DNA from: Tigriopus japonicus
Taxonomy: Eukaryota > Arthropoda > Copepoda > Harpacticoida > Harpacticidae
Assembly (NCBI GenBank): GCA_010645155.1
Contig: CM021314.1
Span: 1,806,418-1,870,417 of the forward strand
Direction of reading: 5' to 3'
Length of the DNA stretch: 64,000 nt
In this document: positions 26,089-37,524 of the stretch, one piece after another
How the letters are laid out: every line of letters begins with the position of its first letter
Position numbering within the stretch: the first letter of the stretch is position 1
The notes under the pieces: model-generated
The model's database searches: none
What the model was told of the DNA's origin: nothing
Seen by the model: the letters and a program-made list of their open reading frames with translations, nothing else
Made by a program: the position numbers and the translations under genes

Positions 26089-26697
26089 TAGGGCCCGGAA
26101 AAATATTTGCAAAAGTGTTAAAATATCCAATATGTATATTATTCAAAAGCCCTAGAAATTTGCCAAATATTTGAAAAAGCCGGATATTTGAGAATTATTT
26201 TTTGACAAGGCCATTTTTTGGTGTTTTTGTCTGTGTGTGCCGATTTTCCAAATTTGTTTGGGGAATTTGATGCATTTGACCGTGTTTGGAGGCATACTTT
26301 ACATAAAAGTGATTTAACAATACAATTTTCAATTTCCTCAATAGATGGCGCAGTTTTTTTCCTGTCTGACAGAAGTTTTGGTTGTGAATGTCTAATCTCA
26401 AATCAAATGTCATTTTGTATAGATTTTTGTCTTTTGGGTTCAGTTTGGGTAAGCCCTCTTTAGCATTGGACATTCCTTTATTTTCCTCAATTTTGCCTCA
26501 AACATTTTTTCTGACTCAAATTTTCGAGAAAATATTTATTTTGTCCTTGAAACAGCCGAAATATATATAAAATCGAGCAAAAACGAAGAAATATTTTTAA
26601 AATCGAGCAAAAACGGAGAAATATTTTTAAAATCGAGCAAAAACGGAGAAATATTTTTGAAATATTTTATATTTTAAAAAATTATTTCAAGGCCTTA
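26089..26697. mobile_element. 609-bp non-autonomous hAT-type element
   Basis: The left end TAGGGCCCGGAAAAATAT matches the MITE at 24490. The right end is degenerate (AAGGCCTTA). The 8-mer GTGATGAG is perfectly duplicated at 26081-26088 and 26698-26705. No transposase frame is present. Confidence 0.75.
26569..26658. repeat. Three copies of a 30-bp tandem repeat
   Basis: The unit contains AATCGAGCAAAAACGGAG followed by AAATATTTTT. The period is exactly 30 bp (core at 26571, 26601 and 26631), with one base difference in the first unit. It lies inside the element at 26089-26697. Confidence 0.85.
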
Positions 26698-28889
26698 GTG
26701 ATGAGTTTGCAGGGAATTTGTCGATTTTTTCTTGCCGCTTTTCTTTCGATTCTATTCTCATTTTCCTCTTGCTTGTTGTGGGCTTTAGCTAGGTAGTATT
26801 CCAATCCCAGAAATTTGTAAGAAGTAAAATTTGCCAGTCAAAATTTGATTGAAAGCAGATTTCCGTTTTGCCTTTAGTAAAAGAACTTCTTTTATCATAT
26901 GTGTTGGAAAGTGGCTGAAAAAACAAGCCCTCTTTGAGTGATAATTGAAAGAGAAACTTAATAAATATGTGTCCGATCATTTGAAAAAACGGCTTTATCT
27001 TGCAATACGAATTAAATTTCCAACATTTGTTTACATTTATATAAACCAATGGGCCAAGAACAGTTCGGTTATTTATTTCAATAAAAAAAAAAATAGATAA
27101 TTGAAAGAGCTATCAAAACTTGGCTCAAAATTATTTGCTTCTTTTGTTGTTATCAATGGGCTCTGACACCTTGAACTATTAAGATGGTTGACTTAGGATT
27201 TTGGTGTGTATCCTGGCGAAGCTGTATCGTGCATAACTTACCTTTTCAGGCAAGAGACTCGAAGCTAGTTCAAAAGAGGGAAAGAAAGACGAGAGATGAT
27301 AACGGGTCGAGACCCAAAATTTGACTGAAGATTTCACGTAAGATGTGTCGCGAGTAAAGAGTCCCTTCTCAAACACGGACACGCGGTGATTCACAAAGTG
27401 CGGTCAGACGTTCACTTGGCGATTTGGCCCACAGTTCTCGGGCGATCAATCCAACGATATACATGGGAGGAGGTGCTCTTAGAAATTGTTGGAGGGCGGG
27501 AGGATTTTCCTATTTGATATATGTGTCAAGTTTATGAAGTGGTTGGTTATCTTTATAGCCCTTGTGTCCGTTAAGTTAGGTGGCAGTAGCTGTACCACGT
27601 GGTCAACTCTAGCATCATTTTTGCCCGAGGATTGACGGACATGAGTGTAAAGAAAATTGGCACTAGTTCAATTGCGAATATTATACGCAACCTTGGCCAC
27701 ATCTCATCGGGGCCTAGAATTGTACGAATTTCAGTTTTGGCATCAGGGAGGAGCCATCAAGGGAATCCAATACGGATGTGAAAATCATTAAGAACGCTTT
27801 GGTTGTCTATTCCGATCACGGTTCTTCCCAGGAGGCATCAAATTCCATAGTCGAAATGACATTGAAATCGATAACAGGATCCCTTTCGAAGTATAATCTG
27901 CGTACGCATTTACAAATGGGATTTGGAGACCAGAATTCCATCTTCATTCCTCAAGGATAGGGATCTGCTTACGTTTTTTGGCGAGGAGTTTAGGCACTTC
28001 CGAAATTTAAAAGACAAAACTTGTGTCCTTGAATAAAGTCGTATTTCTTGCCCATAATGAATTTGACGGGCACATAATTGACAAGTCAAATTCTTGGAAT
28101 ACATAGTTCCTGGCCAATGCTCTTGGGGAATTTTTTTTGCCCTGACTCTTTAACTCGGAAAAAGATGGAAAAGAAAATATCCTGAAGCAAAAAAATGAAG
28201 TATAACAATCCCACAAAGCAAGTTCGAAAGTAATAAATAGACATGAACTTCAACGAGAAGACATTTGCATCTTTGCACTTAACGGTTCTTCCACCGAGAT
28301 TTTCAAGCGAGGCTTACCAGGGGGTAAAATTGCATTGGTGTTACGATCAAGTCTATGTCTCGTTAGTACTTGTGCAGTTTCGCAAATCAATTTTTTGGCA
28401 CATGCCAGGCCTCACATCCCGCTGGTTTTGAGCCATAAAACCGTTTGTGAATTATCAAGGATCTCAGAAATGATGCTCGTATTGGTCGTGACATGGCTGA
28501 CATGGGCGTATGTTTATGACTGAAGTGTTCCAAAGAAAGCATCTCATTGCTCATTCTTATTTCGAGTTTCAGATGAACTATCCGTTTGATAAGTTAATTG
28601 AAGTTAACAATTTGTTTGAAATGAAATTTTGGCCCCTTCTGCCCCAAAATTTTATTAGAACTAATTCCAAATTTGAAAACATGACTTCCTCTGTGACATT
28701 GACAATCTGAATCTCAAGTTAAAATAGTGCGTAGGCACATCAATTCGTACTTTGTAACACCATGACACGAAAGTTGTGTCAAATCATATTTTGCACTTAA
28801 ATGTTACGGCAATTAGGGAACAGTTTGGCTCGATCAAACTACCCGTGTGCCCTAACGAGTTTCTAGAATATTTTTGGATTATTTAGGAT

Positions 28890-29215
28890 CTCGCCATCAG
28901 AGCAAGCCCTCTTAAGGAAGCAAAGCTGATCATCAATCAAAGAGAAAAATGAAAATCAGCGCCATCTTGAGGTTGTGGGTGGTTCTGTTTAGTCTTTGGC
29001 CTTAAGTTGTGATTGCTCAGCATGGCTTTTTGATTTTTGAACACAATAATATCGTAGCTGAGCTCTAAAAGACTCAAAATATGAAGAGGAACCCACTTTA
29101 AGATGGGAGCTGCAATTTTGGCAACAAATTTAAGTTGAGGATAGATCTGAAATCAAGAGAATTTGCCCCTGTTTTGGCTCCATCTAGTAGCGATTTTTGT
29201 AACCTTCAATTAAAC
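28890..29215 (+). repeat. Dispersed 325-bp repeat, copy 1
   Basis: The sequence from CATCAGAGCAAGCC to TGGCTCCATCTAGTAGCGA recurs in inverted orientation at about 44870-45206, with scattered substitutions and one small indel (identity roughly 85-90% by eye). No open frame, clear ends or target duplication was found, so the class (SINE or MITE) is undetermined. Confidence 0.75.
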
Positions 29216-30159
29216 TTCTTCATACAAGTAAAAGAGAAATTATAAATGGAACAGCAATTGTCAATTTGTTTGATGTCCGGTGTTTTATTCTTGCACGGTT
29301 TTATGTAGCTTTAAACCGCTGTTGAAAGTTAGTGAATGACCGGAATAAAATTTTACTCGGTCTTGGATAGGTCGATCGTTTTTCTTTTTTTTTAGGACTC
29401 GGCTTTATTTCATTCGATATTCATTTGTAACGTTCATTATAATTGGCTGAATGTCCCTTTAGAGATCGTCCAATACTCCGATGAGTGTGTTATGTTATGA
29501 GGACTACCCCTTTTTCGACCCCTTTTCCCCTATTTCACATATCATTTCCAAGGATTGAGAGACTAATTGAGGGTAGATTGGATGTTGTGTCGTTCTAATA
29601 CATTCTTACACAATCAAATTATGTTTTCGACAAAACTTTCATGTTTGGGTGTACTTTCCTTTTGGGTTTCATTCAGCTCTTTTGGTCGAAGCTTTTGGTT
29701 CCTTTCCGTCCATCATTATTTACAATATCTTTCAATTGTGAGGAAAAAGTATGCATTACCATGGAATGGCTGTGATTTTAGAAAAGAAAACTGACCTCTA
29801 GATTTTTAAAAAAAAAATATTTAAATAACGATGTTTGGCACCCTTGATCCCTAAGAGAATCTGAAACTATCTTGATTCAGTCATATCCAAGCATCTTCGT
29901 GGTTAACAATTATTCGTGTTGGAAAGTTCATTTTCTTTTAATTTCAAAGAAAAATTCTACGTTTGCTCATACCTCGAAATCATCAAGATTTTGTGTTGTG
30001 CTGATATACTTTTCAAGCATTGCCCTCCCATGTCTTTCAAGCACTATATTTTACGCCTGTGCTTTCTACTTGATGTTTTACACTCCGATTGGCTCTTTTC
30101 ACCATGCTGAAAAAAACATTAAAATTTGATCCTAAAAAGCTTTTTCTCAAAATACATTT

Positions 30160-30290
30160 CAACCGGGGTTGGGACTTGAAAAATATAGTTAATCATTATT
30201 ACAATTACCTCGTCAAAAACTGTAATTAATTACAATTACATCGTCCGAAAAAGTAATCGACTTCAATTACAGTTACATGTCAATGACAAG
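30160..30290 (+). mobile_element. Possible hAT fragment with TAATTACAATTAC repeats
   Basis: GGGGTTGGGACTTG at about 30164 is followed by several imperfect AATTACAATTAC stretches. This layout recalls non-autonomous hAT elements. The other end and a target duplication were not found. Confidence 0.3.
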
Positions 30291-31502
30291 AAAACTACAT
30301 TTCAGAAAAAAAATTCCATCCTTTTCCCGCTTTTGCCTTGCCAAAACGACCATTTTTAAGAAGAGATGTACCCACATACAACTTATAATGCCTGAAGGTT
30401 CACATGAAAGAGTGTTTTACCAAAACCAACAACTTAAGAACGGGCTGAAATATCAAAATTATGATATCATCTGCCACAAGTTATCCTTTTCTTCTTCAGA
30501 AAACACGAACTTCACATATTTACCAAGTATGACGAAATTTCAAAACTTTATTCATGCAGTGCTTGTCTGTCCTTGGTTGAGAGAGACTTTACCTCCTGAC
30601 ACAAAATTCATGGTCAGAAGCTTTTGTTTGAAAGTAATTAAATATTAAAGTTTCGGTGTGTATTTCAAAATTTGTTTTTGACATCACATTGACATCAAAA
30701 TGATGGCAAAATCATTTTTCGCTGGTGAACACTGATAAATTGGTCAATTAAATGGCTAGAACTTTTCTTCAAATTTCAATACAACACATTATGTGGAGCA
30801 AAAATTGTGATGTTGCAGACCGCAGTTCAAGAAAAAACACAAACCCGCCTTGAACTTTCTTTCCGCAATATCTCAACTACCAACCTGAAAAGGGTAAATT
30901 TCCTCATCTTGAAACACTTGTTGCATCATTCAAGTTTAATCGATTCAAAATGTTGACAGAAATATGTCATGTCGCTTGTCTTCATCAACTGAGCCATACA
31001 TTGTCAGGCTCAATCCATTTTTAGTTGTCGAACCTCTAAAGAGCCTGAATAGGAGTTAACGAACAAAGAGAGAAGAAATCGTTGGTGAACAGTTCAGAAT
31101 TTAGCGTGCGACCTAGAAATTTAGTAACAAAAACACTTTCACAGATTCTTTCCTGGATAAAACCATGGGGAAATCCGTGAAAAAAGGGGTCCTCTAACTC
31201 TTTAGGTCAATCAGTACCACGCTATCAAGAAGATCAGTGGAATTTTAACGTCTCTCTTTCCCATTTCGATGGTGCAAGATTGCCCTGCTAAGTTTAGTCA
31301 GGTCTAACGGACCCGATGCACTGTGACAATGGGCACACTTAGTTTAAGGTGCGGTAGATCAATTTTTATGGTCTAAGAAATCCCTGAAGTGCACTTGTTA
31401 ATGGCTATTGAGTCTGATGAATAGGACAAGTCAAGCTCATTTTCACCTGGGCTCTTTTGACATGACCCTTTCGAAATCGCAAATGGTGTTGCTAGCCAGT
31501 CT

Positions 31503-31508
31503 TTTATT
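31503..31508 (-). promoter_or_regulatory. Candidate poly(A) signal AATAAA, mucin-like gene
   Basis: Minus-strand AATAAA about 170 nt after the stop at 31678. It is the first such hexamer noticed downstream. Confidence 0.35.
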
Positions 31509-31677
31509 GCCTCTTACCAAAACTGACGGGGGTTTATGAATACAACTATTTTTGAATACTCTGCCAATTTGGGGCTCAAGGTCTTGTCCAGGTTTTTTTT
31601 TAACTACACACGTCGACGAGACCTTGAGCCCAAGTCTTCGGAAGAACTGAAAGACAAGAGGCTTCATCAATCAAGAA

Positions 31678-34638
31678 TCATCGAGGTTGAGGGGTTGCTT
31701 TTCCACTTCTCCAAACTTGCGCCATTTGCCAATTGGCGCCACTTCCAGGGTTGCCACTTGGACCAGGATTCGGGGGTGGCGATCCTGGAGCTGTTGATGG
31801 TGGAACTGAAAATAGAGGAAATTAAGCTGTATTGGGGATTTATTTGAATTGATAGGACTTTTTTTACCCGACTCCGATATATCCGATGGTGAAGGAGTTT
31901 GGGTCTGATCCCCTGGAGGTCCAGGAACATTTGTTAGTGTAATTGATGAAGGCTGTGCTCCTTCAAGAGTTGTTGCAGAGTTCATTTGTTCAGATGGGTT
32001 TTGTGATCTCAATGATTGCTCTTGCTCTTGGGCTAAATTTTCTAAATTGGTCAACTTTTGTGATGATGGAACCTCTGTGACATTTGGAGGAACGACAGAT
32101 GTGCCAATCTCTGATTGAAGAGTTGATTCGATTGACGTAAGGTCAACTTTTGATGTTGAGGATGCAGCTAGGGATGGTGAGATTTTGGGTAAAATTGTTG
32201 AGTCTGAACTGAGTGAGCCCTCAGAAGGCCCAGTTGACCCCAAAGAAATGGTGGTCTCGCTTTCCTTTGGTTGGGACTCGGTTGAGAAATTTGGTTGTTG
32301 GGATGATGAGTCTTCGACCAGAACGAATTGACCCTCTGTTTGGAGTTTGAGAGGTTCTGCTGAAGCCCCTTTTATTCCAGGAACTTGAGATGATGATTGG
32401 CGTGAACTCAAAGAGCTTGCCAGTGTCCCTGTCGTAACATAACCTGTAGGCGTTACAGTGGGCACAAGATCGGTTTGGCTGATGGCCTCGAGGATCGTAA
32501 CGGTATTGAGAATTGGACCTTCAGTGTTGATAGGACTCCCAGTTTCTACATTCAAGCTTGTGAATGGTTGTTCTGAAGGAAGCTCTGTTAAAATAGGAGA
32601 CCCACTAGTGGTATCTTGTTGATCCACTGGGGTTCCAGAATCGGATACTGAACTTTCCGTAACTCCAGCTTGTGGAGTGATTCCAAATTCTACTTCGGAG
32701 GGTACATTAGATGTCTGATTTATTTGAACCTCCGGGGTTTCGACTTCATCTGGCGGACTTGTTTGTGGTGGATTAATGATGTCTTCATAATAATAATTTT
32801 CATCTTTCGGACTGTACATCTCTTCAGGAGGAAAGGTTATGAAAGATATTCCTAATGGTCCTCCTCTGACTGTAATCCCTGCGCTCATGTTTGGCACTTG
32901 ACCCGGTGGAGCGGGTTGAAAAACCGTGGCTGGACTCGGTTCGCCGGTAATAATCTCCAATGGGGATCCCGTTGAAGTGCCTTGACAGTTATCTGTGGGA
33001 TCCCTAAAAAGTTAGTAAGAGACCTTTCATGCTCCTTAACTCGATTTACCTCCCCGTTTCAATACTTCCGTTATATTGGACACTAATCTTCCGTTTTGAT
33101 AGACATGATAATGGAACACAAATTCCTCGGGGATATCCGGGCTCATATTGAGGAACTCGTCAAAACTGAACTCAAAACGGCCATCATCGAGGGGATTGGC
33201 CACAAATGACTTCGGTGGAAATCGAAGAAGGGCCTTATGATCTCCGGCTGTGGTAATAAAAGCCGACACGTCCATTGATGAGGGTGGAAATACCGGATTA
33301 GTACATTTGTATTGGAACTGGTAGCCGCATGCACTTTGATCCATGAGATAATGCCCTCCGACCGACGTGCAATTACCTTGGGAAAACGGTCGGTTATTTT
33401 GATTATAAAGATCTATCTAAAACGTTTTGATTTGGAATACTAATCGCCGTCACAATGGTCTTAGCCGTGGTATTAAGTGTTTCTTGAGTGATTGGATCGA
33501 GTGTTATCAACTTCAAGGCATAGGTCCCCGTCATATCAATTCCTGGATGCCAACACGTGATGGTCTCTTCCTTTTCCGGTATTGTGTCTGTTCTCAAGAA
33601 CCGGTTCTGCAGGGTTCCTTGAACTAAATTTGGTCGACTTTAATTTATGGTATCTTTTAAAGGTAGCATTAAGTGAGAAGACTAACCTGAAGGCTGGTGA
33701 TTTTTCATGTTGGTTTCATAAATGGGCCTGTAACAAAATATGAATTTACCTTTGAACACTTCAAGTGGAAATTTGTTAAAGTAAACAACCATTTCGTGTC
33801 AAGGACTTCACAACCACAGATGTGATGCAAATTTACTTTCTCAAAAAGCTTGTTTTCAATTTTGCGACAAAAAAGTTTTTTCGGGTTGTTCCCGAAAAAC
33901 AACAAATTTTAAGCGAGAAAAAGCGAAGAATAATTGGACATGCATTCCCGAGGGTGAGGTAAAAATTCATGCTAGTTGTTGGAGCGGTAATATCCCCAAT
34001 GAGCGGACAGCCTTTGACAGATCGCAATTCCTAAGCTTCGTTTTGACTCCGGAACAACAAACAAACAACGAAATATAAATAGATCTCCCACTTCCAGTGG
34101 ATTAATAATCAGTGTTTTGATGATGTAGCAATTGAGTAACTATTAGACTATATTTAGGGCTATTAGATAGTCACCAAGTGCTTTCCATTAACTTTCCTTG
34201 ACCTTGTTTTTACCTTTTTTTTGCTGTCGAGAAGGCACACAACAAAATAGTGATAATTGACATGCTTCCTCTTCATTCATACTTCACCATCAGAAAGAGT
34301 TAATTCTATGTTCATACAGACCATTGATAACCCAAACAGGGTAACTCGCTTACACTCCGTTTTGAAAGATGGTGATTTTCTTGACCTCTTCGCCTTCATC
34401 CAGAGAAAAGCTGTACTTCATGTAGTGATGAATGTCCGAGTGTGTGGCATCAATAATGTCATGCGATCCATCCTCTCTGAACCAGTTGAAGAAATTGATA
34501 TGCGCCGTCTCCACCCACCCAATAAGAGCTATAAAGAGCTCCAATTATCTTAATGATATTGGGAGCTATTTTGGGAAAGTCATGACAATTACCGAGGATA
34601 GGAGCAACAAATAATAGGACTGTCCGATCAACCCTCAT
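31678..34638 (-). CDS. Secreted protein with novel ectodomain and mucin-like tail, 7 exons
   Basis: Exons in transcript order are 34638-34593, 34528-34354, 33727-33687, 33623-33441, 33376-33050, 32992-31868 and 31805-31678, giving 674 residues. Frames join at every junction; introns are phase 1 except intron 2 (phase 2). The hydrophobic leader is split between exons 1 and 2 (MRVDRTVLLFVAPIL then ALIGWVETA). Residues about 25-257 look folded: FFNWFREDGSHDIIDATHSD, a Cys-Trp-His-Pro-Gly motif, and conserved-looking cysteines in NCTSVGGHY and CGYQFQYKC. Exon 6 (residues 258-632) is almost wholly Ser, Thr, Pro, Gln and Glu, a typical O-glycosylated tail. Exon 7 is Pro/Gly-rich. No membrane anchor was seen. 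I do not recognise the ectodomain. The donor after 33441 (GTATTC) is the weakest splice site. Confidence 0.75.
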
Positions 34639-35349
34639 TGGAGCGACTCCCGAATTTGATGTCGGAGAACGTTCGAATGTCGACTTTTCCACATCAAAGA
34701 CTGGTTTGAAGATCAGATATCAAACGTCACGGGTACACCAATACAATATATCTATTTATTTTCTTCTCTCATATACGCGGTGAAAGCTTCCAGTAAATGT
34801 AAAATTTTACAGGACAACACCATGTCTGGAATAAAGACCGCTTCTTTTTTCTTTCATCACATTTACGTCACAGCATTTCAACGAACATGTGTCGAACTTT
34901 CGAAACATTCCAATTTTTGACGTTCAAAATTTAAGGACATCTTATGTGGGTGTTGGTGTTCATTTTGGGATGGTATGTACAGTGTTATTAGTGTGAGGTA
35001 GCAGAGCCCTTCAAAATAGCGCAACAACTTTCTTTTGTGACCAACAATTGGCGGAGATTCAACGTCCTGTCATTGTCAGTTTTCCAATTCACCAGTACAG
35101 TAATCGTTTCAGGGGGGAAAAATGGGGGATTGAACGTAAAATTGATACAGGGTGGACTACGAAATCTCTCCTGCTAACTTAAAAGACGATCCCACGGCTT
35201 ATCATTCATTTGAGTTGGGGTCCGGGAGATCGTTTAGCGGCGGCGACATATTTTCAGGTATCTCATCATACACACATTGTTTGTTTGTTTGTGGGTGGGT
35301 GAACACTCAACTTTCTCATCCAATACATATCTCTATCTCGTCAAAGCCT
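34639..35349. other. Spacer between the mucin-like and bZIP genes
   Basis: No gene seen. It must contain the 5' end of the mucin-like gene and the 3' end of the bZIP gene, but neither a core promoter nor a clear poly(A) hexamer was identified. TTTGTTTG and TCTCTATCTC simple runs lie near 35280-35340. Confidence 0.4.
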
Positions 35350-37524
35350 TTAAAATTGTGGGGTTCCTTGTTGTTCATACTGTCTGAGCTTCTCCTGCAA
35401 GGTCTTCTTCTCATTGAGGAGTCGATTATTCTCGGCGTTGACTTCCTCGATTTGAGCCTTCAACGTGGCATTCTCCTTCTCCAAGAAAGCGGCTCGAAGT
35501 GCGATCTGATTCTCTTTGAGTCGTCGAGCTTCACGGGATCGCCGAGCGGCAATATTGTTCTTGAGTCGCTTTTCCCAGTATTTGCCATCCTTGCTGTCAT
35601 TGGGCACGTATTGCTATAAACACGGAACATTTTTTTCATGTTAGTTGCGAACCTATTAGATAAAACGATCTATTACGTAGAGATTGCATTTGAAATTCAT
35701 CTTTCAATTTTTGATCCATTCCTGGAGCCCAAATTGTTTTGAGGCTTTTTCAAGATTCTTTTTTGAAGAAACTTGGCTTTTTAGCCCACGACACTGTTCT
35801 AGCTTCAAGTTCTTGCTAGAAAAGAGATTTTTTTACATTTTTTTTCTGAGAAGAAACGGGCAAAAACCGATCATTCATTGGTTGAAAAAAATCTAGTAAA
35901 GGAAGACGTATGCTTTAAGGGCATATCAAATTTGCTAACGTAACAGTACTGAAAATTCACTTCAACAGAATGGAAACTCAAAGCGATGTGATCCAAAATG
36001 ATAACTTAGAAAGGATAAGATACCTTTTATGTGACCTGTGTTTCAGAGTGTGGCAAATTATACATGAAAATTCAGTTTTAAAAAAGTTTTTCGAAAAAGC
36101 ACCTTAAAAGATGGCATTCCTTTGTTAATTTTCAAGAAGGTTTTTGACCAAAAATGCTCAATTTCAAATGTGATCTCTACAAATAAGTTTCAATCTTACC
36201 TTCCTCCTCTTTCGAATGATAGGTTGAGGTCGGAGTTCTTCCGTGGAAAAAGCCCGTCTTCGGGGATCGAAATCGGCTCCGGGAATAGTGGCCAAGGCCA
36301 AATCCTCGGGGGCAAACTCGATGCTCATTTCGTATTTACGCTTCTTTTCCTCCTTTTCACGTTCAGCTCTGGCTCGCTTGCTTTCGGCATAAAGAAATCC
36401 GTTTTCACCCGACTACATCACGGTTAAAAAAGGGATTAGTTTTGAAACCCGGGCTTGAGTGGTTGGGATTACCTTGGGGAGGAGGTTCTTGGGTGCGGGT
36501 CGCTTCAAGCTTTTGCGATCGTTCTCACTGGGTTCATCCGAGAGAGAATCGCGGTAGCGGTCATCCTCCTCATCGTCTTCGTCATCGTCGTCCATATTGG
36601 AATCGTTCATCTCCATGGCTTCCATCTTGGAGCGCAGAGGAGAGTCGGTGATTTTGTCGGGGGTGTTTTCGCGGGATTGAGTGGAGCCCATGATGGGATC
36701 GGCATCCAAACTGATGTTGTTCTCATTGAGAAAATCGTCGATATTCATGATGGAGAACTCGGTGTCATCCAATGGCGGGAGAGACACGGGTTTGTCCCAG
36801 AGCTTGGGACCCAAATAAGCGGCCTCCGGATCGTTGACATTGACCACGGTCTTGCCCTCCTATGTCAAAGAAAGAGTCGGGCGTCAAATCCGATGATGTT
36901 GCACATTTATTGCATTCAAATAGATGGAAGAAACCGGTCTTGAAGCGACCCTACCACGTTGATGCATGGCAAGTCAATTCAAATTACTCCCTTTATCGAA
37001 ATTTTGGCCAGACCGTAATATTAAGTGGCTTCGTTTTTTCAAAATTCATAATCATCCAGGAAATCATGTACAATTGTATCCAGGAGGTTTCAAAAATAAC
37101 TTTTGGGGCTAATTATAGCATTAAAACGCTTTTCTTTTTTATGTAGCATAAGAATAGTTCGAATTTTTAGGTAGACGGATAAGTCACAAATTTATCTTTA
37201 TTTTCCTACATTCACGTTTTTTCCCTAAAATCTTTAAAAAAAATCATTAAAACCTCTGAATCTCACCTTCTGTTTGACGCCATTTTTGTTGACAAGTACT
37301 TTATCGGATCCTTTGGTATCGACTCCTCCATCATCCACCGTGATATTGAACAAGTCCACCTTCTCCAGAATCTCCTTGATGGTCAAGCCATTCCATCCGG
37401 GTTGATGCATGCTCCCATGCGTGGTGGTGGTCAACCCCCCTGGCACCTCCAGACTCGCGGCCACACCCCCGCCTCCCGCCACGCCCACGGGGATATCAAT
37501 CTGCGGACCCAGACCTCGATTCAT
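35350..37524 (-). CDS. Pdp1: PAR-type bZIP transcription factor (Pdp1/HLF/TEF family), 4 exons
   Basis: Exons in transcript order are 37524-37267, 36859-36473, 36412-36200 and 35613-35350, all phase 0, giving 373 residues if translation starts at ATG 37524. Exon 3 carries the Pro/acidic-rich region with [20 protein letters not shown] and [12 protein letters not shown]. Exon 4 carries the basic region ([19 protein letters not shown], about residues 303-321) followed by the fork-like AAFLEKEN and a leucine zipper. These agree closely with HLF/TEF/DBP and with Drosophila Pdp1 as I remember them. Such factors bind palindromic TTAYGTAA sites as dimers and take part in circadian, growth and muscle gene control. 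Exon 2 has an acidic Asp/Glu run. The frame is open upstream of the ATG, so an alternative first exon (as in Pdp1) is possible. The symbol names the family, not a proven orthologue. Confidence 0.9.

Larger units (their letters stand above)
25362..31502. other. Repeat-bearing AT-rich spacer
   Basis: No gene supported. It holds the MITE at 26089-26697, a 325-bp dispersed repeat at 28890-29215 and a possible element end near 30160-30290. Open frames of 60-123 codons (for example 30277-30648) lack splice signals, recognisable motifs or coding composition. Confidence 0.5.

Noticed and set aside
30277..30648. 123-codon plus-strand frame
   Set aside because: No splice sites, no recognisable motif, and AT-driven composition in a repeat-rich spacer.
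36455..36943. 162-codon plus-strand frame opposite the bZIP gene
   Set aside because: It is the antisense shadow of bZIP exon 2, whose coding reading is clear from family motifs and splice sites.
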